DNA of 64,000 nucleotides from Aristolochia californica. Its lineage: Eukaryota; Streptophyta; Magnoliopsida; Piperales; Aristolochiaceae. The notes under the pieces were generated by a model. That model worked only from the letters and a program-made list of their open reading frames with translations, made no database searches and was not told where the DNA came from. The number at the start of each line of letters is the position of its first letter. Within the stretch, counting starts at the first letter, position 1. Below are positions 38,701 through 49,621 of the stretch, in pieces. A program made the translations under genes and the position numbers. The stretch spans positions 27,017,227 through 27,081,226 of the forward strand of contig JARWKL010000012.1 in NCBI GenBank assembly GCA_029961685.1. Reading direction: 5' to 3'.

Positions 38701-40304
38701 ATTTCCTCTGATTTATCAGGAGACAACTTATGCCAACAATATTCACCATCTTTATATGATTAGAGTGGAGTTGCTTAGTATACCTACTAGCAAATCTGAT
38801 CATACAATGGTTGAAGGAAAAGATAGATCTTAAATTTGCTGCAACTACAACAGTAATATGCTGTTTACATCTGTTGACCCATGGATTAACATATATAATT
38901 AGTTTTTTCTAATCACACGGAGAGGCCAAATGCAACCTACTTACATGAGGCAACATGATTAAGAAGTATTTTTTATTCGTAAGACCTATTCAAACCTGGC
39001 AAGGCTGTGATTTTTTGGCTTTCATATGGAATTTGCTTTTATCCCCTAGTGTTTCAACTTGTAGCGAGTGCTGCTTTGGTTAGGAAGTGACACAGAATAG
39101 AACTAGAAGCTTGAAGAAGATGAACTCTTCTTTCATACATAACTAAGTATTGTTGTTGTATTCCATTTTTTCTTGATAGAAATCGTGAGAAAGCTCGTTG
39201 AGGTAATGCCGGCGCTTACCAGACAGCTGGATCTTTACGGCTGCGCTCCATTGCACTACGCAGTTACATCAGGGAACTTGAAGATTGTTCATAGGCTTCT
39301 GGAAGTGGATTCTTCAGTAGCATACCTCTCTGATCGAGACGGGTCGACACCAGCTCATGTGGCGGCCAGACATGGCCACCCTAAGATAATTCAGGAGCTC
39401 CTCCGGCACCGGCCGGATTGCGGGGAGGCCCTAGACGCAAGGAAACGGAACTGCCTCCACGTCGCGGTGGAGAACGGGAAGAGGAATGTGGTCAAGTACA
39501 TCCTCAGGACCCTTGAGCTGAGGAATCTTATAAATGAGACTGACATTGACGGAAACACTCCTTTGCATTTGGCAGTCATCAACCGCCATCAATGGATACT
39601 GTACATCCTCGTCGCAGACAGGAGGGTGGACAAGAAGCTCATGAACAGTAGCAGCATGAGTGCTCTTGATGTTGCAGAATCATCAACTGGGGACACAGCC
39701 ATGGTGTGTGGTAAGGTAGACATCATCAACAAACTTTTGTTTTTCAACCTTTTTCTGCTACTACAGCAAGTGACTAAATAGTGAATACACAAAAAGAAGC
39801 AGAAGAACAAAGCTAACTAACATGTGCTTACAGTGCCTGATTAGCATAGCGTTGAGGGAATCAGGTGCATTAAGAAGCCAGTTGCGGCCAGGAGTTCAAC
39901 AATCTCCGCGACAAGTTCTGCCTCTGCTGTTACTGTTTCTCAAAGCGATTGTCGTGGCTTACATGGTGATGATCTGCTACGGAATCTTCTTGGTGACTTC
40001 AAGTAGAAGAATCGCTTTCAAAGTGGGCCTCGGGTACGTGATATTCATCATTCTTACATTTGTTTTCCTCTGCATCTCCATGGTTCCAGCCATCAAGTAT
40101 TTGCTGGTTGCCCTTCTGCTTGCGCCTTCCCTGGTGAGAATGTCTCTGAAATGGACGGTTAAATGCGTGATTATGGTCGGATGGACTGTGGTCTCTGTAT
40201 GGCTTGAGCATGCACTAGTATCTCAACGGGTTCAGGATACTCTTCTCTCAGTTATAACGGGAAGATCTTCTACCGTGTCTGATATGGAACTGGTTCCCAC
40301 CTAG
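32725..40304 (+). CDS. Ankyrin-repeat membrane protein (ACD6/ITN1-type), copy 2, with retroelement in intron 1
   Basis: Paralogue of the gene at 29804 with the same exon layout: 32725-33337, 39180-39715, 39834-40304; 539 aa, phases 1 and 0. Ankyrin units include RNTVLHIAADRGN, KGDSAIHVAARAGH, RNNALHESVRNRR, RTALHAAAIRGNV, CAPLHYAVTSGNL, GSTPAHVAARHGH, RKRNCLHVAVENGK and GNTPLHLAVINRH. The third exon encodes about four hydrophobic spans (LLLLFLKAIVVAYMVMICYGIFL, YVIFIILTFVFLCISMVPA, YLLVALLLAPSL, CVIMVGWTVVSVWLEHAL). This fits the usual 4-span PGG region, although no PGG triplet is seen. Intron 1 is 5.8 kb because a copia element lies in it antisense. Exons on both sides are intact, so splicing across the element is the simplest reading. 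Without transcripts I cannot exclude that the insertion has silenced or split the gene. Confidence 0.8.
33450..33767 (-). repeat. Copia LTR (3' by element orientation) with 55-bp triplication
   Basis: Longer than its partner because a 55-bp unit starting TATAATCTCT occurs three times, at 33571, 33626 and 33681, with very few differences. The partner LTR has one diverged copy. Confidence 0.85.
36247..36376 (-). repeat. 64-bp tandem duplication inside the copia integrase region
   Basis: GAATTCGAATCCTAGAGGAG and its following bases recur with a period of 64, a length that shifts the reading frame. It is therefore a disabling duplication in the integrase open frame. Confidence 0.85.
38537..38738 (-). 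repeat. Copia LTR (5' by element orientation)
   Basis: 202 bp, TGATAAATTT...GCCAACA on the plus strand. It matches 33450-33767 over the TTTACACTTTACATGATTA core and the terminal GAGACAACT-ATGCCAA. Confidence 0.8.
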
Positions 40305-41489
40305 GCATCTATTGCCATCCGAGGGGGGTTTCCATGGCTTAGAAACCTTGCTTTGGATCCTCATTGTGTATATTAATTTGAGAAAAAAACTGTAGATATT
40401 ATCATTAATAATCTCCTCGAATGAACATTTGTGGGAATCTCATCCTGCCAAAATAAGCTCTTTTTAAAAAAAATAGAAGTTCTGCATTCTTTATCAAACC
40501 ACAGGTGGATATGGTTAAAAGTACTGGGTCTAAGTCATCCTCAAAAAATCAGATCTCTTAGTACAAATATACAAGCTTTGGGTGATTTCCTTCAATCAGA
40601 TGGAGAGGATGAAGAAAATCGTCTTTGGTCATCTTTTCCATATAATGAAGGCGATTGGTTCCATATGAGTACACTTACGAAGCAGATCAGAACTCATTCT
40701 AAAACATTATTCTAATCATTTTTTACTTTATACTAAAATTGTTTCTAGCAAAAATAAGAACACTTATCCCAAGATTAAGCATGGGATCTTTTTGAATTTG
40801 GTGTTGGCTTTTTATATTTATTCGATTAATGAGGAAAAGGAAGATTGACTTTCGAATCTTATTAGGGTATGTTTCTAGAAAAGAAAAGAAAATGAGAATT
40901 TGATCATTATTACTCTCATAAATAGTTAGTAAAAATGAGACAATTATCAAATTCTTTTTTTCACTTACTATTTTTTGGAATAATAATGGTCAAATTTTTC
41001 TTTTCGGGTTACAAACAAACCCTTAAGGCTCGAATTTGCATGGTATTTATGGCAAGATAAGCTGATTAGGTCGTTCATGAAAAAATGAAAAATGAATCTT
41101 CGTGACAATCTAAGGGTTTCTCAATTTTTACAAGAAGAAAAGCCCCCATTTCTTTTTAAATTTCTTTCGAGTTCAGTTGGCAATTTGAGCTATGGTGTTG
41201 ATCCGTCCCCTGGCGGAATTCAATTTGAAGTGCTAGTATCGGATTTTTTTTTAAAAAAAAGTATTATTTCTTTCTCATTCCATGTCTAAGAGAACATAGC
41301 ACTCTGAGTTTCAAGCCAAAAAAACATTTCCAGCTATGCAAACACCAAAATTTCATTTCACTGAATCATTATGTTAACTATAACATTTGATCAGGTGGAG
41401 GAGAAAATATGGCCACAGGTGGCGACTGGGGGCCCGTCAGACCAACGAGAGGAGGAAGAGATGTCGTCAGGAGGTGGAAATGGTAGAGG
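40305..41489. other. Intergenic between ankyrin copy 2 and the proline-rich gene
   Basis: 3' regions of two convergent genes. AT-rich with homopolymer runs and without a coding signal I can support. Confidence 0.45.
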
Positions 41490-42215
41490 CTAGGTGGGGT
41501 CTATTTGAACTAAAGCCGGCGTGGATATGTCAGCCGGCGGCGGAGAAATTATCGGAAAGAAAGACGGTCGTGGAATATCAAGGGATGGTGGGAAATCGGG
41601 AAAGGGTGGAGGCGGCAAAGGAAGAAGAGGCGGAGGGAAGATTATAGGCGGTGGTAGATCAGGTATTGGGAATGATGGTGGCACCAACGACGGTGGTGGG
41701 GATGGCAGCGATATTTATGGCACGAGCAGTGGAGATGGGAAGGGTGGGGGTGGAGATGCTACCAGAGGCAGCAGCAGCAGCGGTGATGGAACAAGAACTG
41801 GTGGAGGCGGAGAGGGAACGAGAATCGGAGGAGGCGAATGGACAGGAAAAGCTGGTGGAAAGGGGATGAACGGTGGCGGCGATGGAACGAGGGGAGGAAT
41901 GGACGGAACAAGTGGCGGAGAAGGAACGATGAAAGGAGGAAAAGACGGCCCAAAGGGTGGTGGAGAAGGAACAAGTGGCGGGGGTCTCGGAGGAGAACGG
42001 TGGCGGCGGTGATGACGAGAAGGACACGGCGACGGGCTAAATGGGCTGCCTGGAAACGGAAAACGAGGGTCACAAGAATGACGGCGATTTCGTCTCTTGT
42101 CTTCTTGCAATGCTTCTTGTCCTCTCTTATGGTGGCTGTGGTGTTGAGTTACAGACCTTGCAGCTTCTGTGCTCAGTAGCAGACCAACAAAAATCAACAC
42201 AAAGAAAGTCCTCAT
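41490..42215 (-). CDS. Secreted proline-rich protein with one in-frame stop
   Basis: The minus strand starts at ATG 42215 with a clear signal peptide (MRTFFVLIFVGLLLSTEAA), followed by a basic His/Arg-rich segment. A Pro-rich domain of repeated PSPPP, VPSPP and FPPF units then looks like a cell-wall structural protein. TAA at 41717-41715 ends the frame after 166 codons. The same frame continues in the same composition (LPSPPPSLVPP, PPPIIFPPPLLPLPPPP) for about 75 codons to the next stop at 41490. This suggests that the intact protein was 241 residues and the internal stop is a recent change or a local variant. I do not recognise a specific family, and extensin-type SPPPP-Tyr motifs are not present. 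Confidence 0.65.
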
Positions 42216-43190
42216 GGCTTCCTATATGCAGCAACCTTGTTCGAAGGAAATACCTTTTCCGGCTATGAGACTGTTCATCGCTAACTCTATTATAAAGAGC
42301 AGAAGAGCAGCCTGACCGCTAAATACTTTAATGGAGTTGTCTTGTTTACCGTGCCAAGCCGCGGAGACGAAAGATTGCATGACCACGAGAAGGCCCGACG
42401 CGTCCTTTCTCAGTCTGCATTTACTGCTACGATCGCTTTTAAGAAGGGTGGATGGAAGATCAGGCTATAACTGCTTGCCTTCCGGTTCAGGATCAGTGCC
42501 TGTTTGGAGAAAGGTGGGACATGCTCACCAAAATCAACACTAACATACTCAAAATAGGACGGAATCGAGGTATCTTTGTCTGTCTGACTAAGAGGTACAC
42601 CAAACACCACAAAAATGTACGAAAATCAAACTGAAACTTCCCACACATAACAATGGCATGTGAAAGTAGTATCTTCATCATCTAAAACTCTTTACAAGAG
42701 CATTCATGAGATTGTAAATTGACTCGAACTGATTAGCCATTTGCCTCAATTACCTGAAATTCATACTCAAATCAGACAATTTGAAGCCTTCAAGTTAAAT
42801 GAACCTTTACACCTAGAATGATCTCCACTTTGGTAGTGTAAGCCCCAAATATTTCACTCCCACAATCCCTCCTCACAAAAATATTTTTCTAGCTGTAACA
42901 CTGGCCAATACCTATATAGTTAGTGATTTGGCACATTTCAACATGTTATTTAAACTTTTGAATGCCACATGTCTTTATTCCTAATTCCATTGAGATCCAT
43001 ATTGTTGAACTCTTACACGTGTTTGTAAATTTGAAGCTTTCTTTCATTGGGCTTCGTTGATGGTTCATGGATCAAGGTTATGATTCAACACGTAGATAAG
43101 TGGCAGAGATGCCAAATGGCAAGAGAAAGATCCATCTAAGCAAGTGGTTGACTTTAAATCACATGTTATAGTAGCCGCTTCTCATGTCCA
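42216..43190. other. Upstream of the proline-rich gene, then featureless DNA
   Basis: A TATA-like sequence on the minus strand (TTATAATAG, near 42288-42297) lies about 75 bases before the proline-rich start codon and could be its TATA box. Further right I see no coding sequence. Confidence 0.35.
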
Positions 43191-43209
43191 TCCACCGCCT
43201 ACCAGAACA

Positions 43210-43290
43210 GTTGTAGTGACGTCCATTTAGCCTCTCCTCCACGACGTGGAACTCTATATAAGCTTTCCTACCACGTGAAAACTATATCTT
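43210..43290 (+). promoter_or_regulatory. Strong promoter-like block without a downstream gene
   Basis: Contains GTGACGTCC (43215, TGACG/as-1-like), CACGACGTGG (43241), CTATATAAGC (43252, good TATA form) and CCACGTGA (43272, G-box), in promoter order on the plus strand. The following 300 bases hold no long ORF. It may be the promoter of a lost gene or the U3 part of a decayed LTR. Confidence 0.35.
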
Positions 43291-46040
43291 GGAGGCCTAC
43301 ACGGTTTGTATGAGGACGAAGAAGGAAGCAGTCTCCTTATCTTCTTATCTTATCGATCGACAGAAGAGCAACGAAAATAAAGAGATAGAGATCAGCGCTT
43401 GAGACTCCCGCAGCGTGGCTCGACCGCAAACAACTAGTGGGGGAGCCATCGTCCTCCGTGAGCCTCCACGTACGGCGACGGCAATGAGACCTGACTTTGA
43501 GATTGTGCCATGTTGTGTGTGTCTAAAGTTACTCTCTCAAATTCAGTAAGAGGAAACGGCCATCAGTTGCCTCCTTGTCATAGGAAACTTAGCAATGTGT
43601 TGTGATCTTCTGGCTGACTTGTTCTCTTCATCTGTAAACAAGTACTTATTCAAACTCGATTCACCTACTCAAGTATCAAAAATGGATGTGATGGTAAGCG
43701 AAAGCTATATATACCAAGGCTAAGAGTTTGTTTTCTTTTCTTTTTCCTCTATGTGGGGTTTCAAATCTCAAATAAGTTCGTTGCAGGCAGACAAATATCC
43801 TATCTTGTTAATTAGTTCTCCCTTTTAGTGACCACATGAATAAAAGTTTTTGCATCTAATTTACTATAGGATACGTGATTCACTTCCTAATTAATTTATT
43901 TATTTGCTTCAAACAATTTAAAATCAAGGTCAAGATCTAGTTTGTTGTGGTGAAAAATGGAATGATCTTCAAGTTTGTAATGCAAGAAGATTAGCTAATA
44001 GATTTCGATCTACCAAGCATGAAGAAACCACCTACTTGAATCCTTATTTGATTTGCTATAGATTAAATATTGTAGGAGGAGACAGTCTCTGGTACATAGG
44101 ATCTTCTTTTTCATTATCATTGTGAGTCCAAATGAAAAGAGTCTCTCGATATCTGAAATGTCTTGGAAAATATGACTCAAGACAAACTATTTAGGGCATG
44201 AGATATATTAAAACCATATTTTATTCAAACGCATAAAAGTTTTACAATTTGTAAATTCCTTAAAATAGCTTATATCATGCTTAAAATCAAAATAGTATAG
44301 TGGGATATGGTATGGTCGATCAACCTACATGGGCTTGATGGATCTTCCAAAATACGGTTTTGCATAACTTAAAGCAGGATCAATCATTGTCTCAAGTATG
44401 ATTAATCATATAAAATGTTGCCAGTTAAGATGCTATAAAGCATGATCGGTCCTCCCCTGTTGCATGATCGATCATACAAAATTCTTTATAGCCAGTTCTA
44501 TAAAACATGATTTATCAATCGAGATGGGATAAAAAAATCATTGATTGGTACCCTGGTCCATTAATAGACTTAAGGAATACAAAAACATAGTTGTTATACA
44601 TGATTAGTCAATCAACACTTTTTACGGCTTTTTGTTAACAGTCAGAAGAAAAAAAATTAGTTTGGTGGGGAAACTTATAAACATGCCCCTAAACTCATAG
44701 AGTATAAAAACTTGAGTTTATATTGGTATAACAAGCCTCTGGAAAAATATTTTTGAGTTTCACGTTGTAAGTTTACCTTTTAGAAGAGAAAAACTCTATA
44801 CTTGCATGAACCTTCTATTTTCTCTTCACTATCTTTGTATTCAAAGTTCCTATACATCTCACTTCTCGTGCTTAAAATTTTGGAGGCTTGGATTTCGCTA
44901 GGAGAAAGGCTATCTCTCCAAAAGAAAGTTGTAAATTTGATTTTACTTTTGTATTTTTTATTTTCTTTATTAGAGGTTCTTTAGTATCTTGTAGTTAGAA
45001 TAATTGACATTCTAGAGCCTAAAATCTAAAGTGCCAACTAGAGCCGGAATTTAGTTTGTATAAAATCTCTTAGGGAGAGATCAACTTTTGTAATTGGGGA
45101 ATATATTTTGGGTTACAGATAACCTAAAATCTCTTTTTAGTTTATCGCTAATAAATATATTAGTGAATTTTTTTTAGCAAAGGTTCTTCGGTGCTGACTA
45201 CCATTAAGGGAATATCGAGAACAAAAAAAACCATTCTCATTGTGGTGTGTGTTTTAACTGGTTGTGTTATAGCCCCATATTTCGCTTCTACGCTAGATCT
45301 TGTCACAACATTGTACTTCTCATTATGCCAAATCACTAAATTTTTCCTATTTAGTGAACTTATTCTTCATATTGACCAGAAGCTATATAGGTGAACATGA
45401 GCATAAAAAAATGGAGAAGGCAAAATCGACACTAGGGTTGGCCTTGCAAAATCGTCAAATGCTTGAAACCAGTAGAAGGGTGAAGCATCCAAACAGTATA
45501 CAGAGTGCGCCAGCTCTAGTGCAGAAGAGAACGACTTCGAGCAAGCTTTACTGTAATCATTTACATGGTGTGCTGAGTTTGTGGGTCAATCATTCCTTCC
45601 ACATGATTTCGATATGCTAAAAAATAGTGATTTTTTAATAAAAAATAGTACTTTGTAGTAGTGATTTTGTAAATAAAACCAATGATTTTTCAATAAAATA
45701 GAGTGATTTTAAGCAGAAGTGTTTTTGCAATAAAAGCTGTACTGATTTCTTATAAAAACAATGTTTAACTAGTAGTGATTTGGTTAGAAATATCCCTTTT
45801 TCCATTAAAAAAAATTAGTGATTCTCTTGAACGTTCACAAATAATTCAATGATAATTTCCATGAGAATTGATGTGGAAATACCAAAAACAGTTTCGGTTC
45901 CTTCCATTAAAAATGGTAAACAGGAGTAATCTGTCCTCCAATGGTGCAGCTTTTGTGGTTTGGTGTCAAGGAATCAAGAGGGAAGCTTTTTCTCTTAGTT
46001 CCCAGCAGTTTCTGGATTTGTTCGGTGGAATAGTGCAAAC
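43291..46040. other. Long AT-rich intergenic stretch, probably decayed LTR material
   Basis: No ORF with a recognisable product. 44290-44540 carries several copies of GATCGATCAT/GATTAATCAT-like words spaced 60-80 bases apart. 45030-45210 resembles the R-U5 end of a plant LTR (a TAATAAATATATTAG block followed by TTCTTCGGTGCTGAC), but no partner repeat is visible. Confidence 0.3.
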
Positions 46041-48032
46041 ATGGCCGGTGGATCTTTTGCGCCGGCGGGAGTGGCTGAGGAGAGAGCAGAGCTGTACAGG
46101 GGGAAGGTCACTCTGTTCGTGATTATGGCTTGCACGGTCGCTTCGATTTCCTGTCTCTGGTTATCTGCTTCGCTCCCAGTTTCTTTTTCTTTATGGTACG
46201 ATATCGGAATGCTGGGTAATCGCTTTGATTTCCAATCTCTTGTTATCTGCTCTTTTATTTCGTTTTGGTTCTTCATCTGAGGTACTGAATTTAACAGGAG
46301 GGGTGACATCCATGGATCCATTTTTGAAGAAATTCTTCCCAGCTGTTTACGAGAGAAAGATCCACTCATCCGAGAATAATTACTGCAAATACGACAATCA
46401 AGGGCTCGCTGCATTTACGTCTTCCCTTTATCTCGCTGGCCTCGTTGCCTCTCTGGCTGCCTCCCCCGTAACAAGAAAGTATGGACGCCGGATGAGTATC
46501 ATCTGCGGAGGGATAAGCTTTCTCGTTGGGGCAGTCCTCAACGCAGGCGCTATCAACTTGGCAATGCTCCTTTTGGGTCGGATCATGCTTGGTGTTGGAA
46601 TTGGTTTCGGAAACCAGGTACCAATGAAATTCTGCTATCTTAATCTCTTCTCTGGTGGATTTCTCTCTTATTATAATAGATTTTGGCTTGTTTTATTATG
46701 TACTCTTCATTTTTTTTCTGGGTTACAATCCTGAAAGCGTTTCTCACAATTGAGAGCTGCTGGCGGCTGCTGTAAATCGAAAACACTCCAAAGCTTGACA
46801 ATAACTCTCGGTTCATGGAGTGGCGGGACCGACTCCTTTGAGAAGGAAACTCCCATTTACAGCGGTGGGACCTCTGCAACAATGGGTACCTAAATGGGAA
46901 CCATGAGGCGTCTGAGAAGAAGGGCTTCAAGTCTGTAATCCATTCTGGTGCTGTGGTTTCTGGATTCAGCGACGGTCTCATTTAGAGAAGTTTTCTCCCC
47001 ACTCGAGTCCGTCTGTCCCAACTGCGACCACCCAAAATTCCATTTAGAAGTTATGGTGGATTGACACTACAGTTGGAAATTTTAGAAAACTGGAAGCGCC
47101 GATTAAAATCTCCGTCAATTCTTCCTAATAGTTACAGATTTCTCAAATCTTATGTCAAGGTGACGAGGACTCCATCGTCCATACAGAAAGAAAAAGTTCA
47201 GCTTTGCGCGAACGTAAACTGTAATATGAGGTTGGAAATGTCTTTACAACTCCATCTGTAGCTGCAGTGATCGCCAACAAAATCATGACCAACTCCACAA
47301 GCTTGCGTTCACGTATTAGACTGTATTAACTATAAGATGGAGAAGAAGTCGCATATCTTAGAGCATTTGGGCTTATCCACATATCAATGGTGAAAAGCAA
47401 TTTGGGCTATTCTCGTACCATGGTGGAGTGCGATCTTGCAAAAGTGATGCGACCAGACCTCCTCTTCGAAATGAATCAGTATCCTTTTTTTTCTCTGGGA
47501 AGTATTAATCACTTTATGCCAGGAGGAGGCTTTTCTCGACCAAAATTATCTGCAATTATTTGATCCGTTTTTAAGTGATCATGTTTTAGTTCTCTTCAAA
47601 GAGAGTGAAAATGAATTTGGAATTGAATCACTGAAATTTGGTCTAATAACCATGTCCAAAGGCGGTACCTCTCTACTTATCGGAGATGGCGCCGGCGCAC
47701 CTCCGTGGAGCACTCAACATGATGTTTCAGCTAGCCACCACTCTCGGTATCTTTACAGCCAACATGATCAACTACAGAACGGAGAAGATCCGGCCTTGGG
47801 GATGGCGTCTCTCCCTTGGCCTGGCGGCCGCCCCTGCGCTTTTGATGACATTAGGTGGATTTCTGCTCCCGGAGACTCCCAACTGTCTCATTGAACAAGG
47901 ATCAAAAGACCAAGGTCGAAGAGTTCTTGAAAAAATACGGGGTACCCACAATGTGGATGCCGAATTCCAGGACATGATCGAGGCAAGCGAGTTCGTGGTT
48001 TCGATCAAACACCCTTTTCGGAACATTACTCA
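46041..48032 (+). pseudogene. Hexose/H+ symporter (STP family) pseudogene, truncated by chloroplast DNA
   Basis: Sugar transport protein of the major facilitator superfamily. Exon 1 (46041-46215) starts MAGGSFAPAGVAEERAELY and reaches YDIGM. Exon 2 (46298-46617) carries GGVTSMDPFLKKFFP, TSSLYLAGLVASLAAS, VTRKYGRRMS and GIGFGNQ. Exon 3 (from 47662) carries AVPLYLSEMAPAHLRGALN, WGWRLSLGLAAAPAL, LLPETPNCLIEQG and IKHPFRNI. At about 48033 the sequence turns into chloroplast DNA. The remaining half of the transporter (about TM7-12) is not found to the right. In exon 1 the conserved GG-x-FGYDIG loop is replaced by a longer, unrelated stretch, and the acceptor before exon 3 (TCCAAAG) is poor. Only about 280 of about 515 residues remain. 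Confidence 0.9.
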
Positions 48033-49200
<1,168 letters not shown>

Positions 49201-49621
49201 CAAATACCATAAACTTAAATTTTGACTTTTCTAATAATAATGCTTAGAGTCAGGCTTAAGTATAATGAAAGTCAAACTATTAATATAATTATATCATATT
49301 ATAAAACTTATACAAAACTAATAGATAACATAAGTTTATAAAAATTATTAGTTTAATATATAAAATATTATGTCTTATAATACATATATTTAATCTTCTG
49401 AGAAATGAGCACAGGTGCGCTAGGCCACGCACGCGAATTGGCATTGATACGTGTGAACAAACTGTGCAGTGTATCTGCACTTTTTTATATAAAGTATACG
49501 CCTGATTCCTGACGGGCTTTGTGAGGGTGAGGGCTCAGCCTCTGCTTCTATTTCTTTGAGAACTGAGAGTCCACAGACTACGAACTCTGCAAAGAGACGA
49601 GACGAGACGAGAAGCGAAGCG
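49201..49621. other. AT-rich spacer and promoter of the small conserved gene
   Basis: 49201-49390 is very AT-rich. A TATA-like TTTTTTATATAAAG at 49480-49493 lies about 130 bases before ATG 49622 and is a plausible core promoter. Confidence 0.45.

Larger units (their letters stand above)
33450..38738 (-). mobile_element. Degenerate full-length Ty1/copia element, antisense in ankyrin intron 1
   Basis: Terminal repeats at 38537-38738 (5' by its own orientation) and 33450-33767 share a core ending CAATCTCTTTACACTTTACA and a TG...CA outline. A degenerate tRNA-Met site (TATCAAAGC) adjoins the 5' repeat at 38525-38533. Read on the minus strand, the order is copia-like. Gag (GIKLDGTNYALWSQIV) is near 37832-38038. 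A protease-like WILDFGVTHHMT is near 37020-37070, with Phe replacing Ser in DSG. Integrase pieces span 35960-36500 (DNSGEYVNQQF). A linker follows at 35271-35783. Reverse transcriptase with YVDDMIITGDD is near 34700, and RNase H (DRTKHVEVDRHFI) near 33900-33960. Many stops and a frame-breaking internal duplication show that it is dead. The 5-bp flanks do not match, so ends or flanks have changed. Confidence 0.9.

Noticed and set aside
41521..42012. Plus-strand glycine-rich open frame
   Set aside because: It is the complement of the proline-rich minus-strand gene, which has a clear signal peptide and promoter side; the plus frame has neither.
46735..47280. Possible extra exon in STP intron 2
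   Set aside because: Short open stretches exist, but the exons on each side join directly as in known STP genes and none of the stretches resembles transporter sequence.
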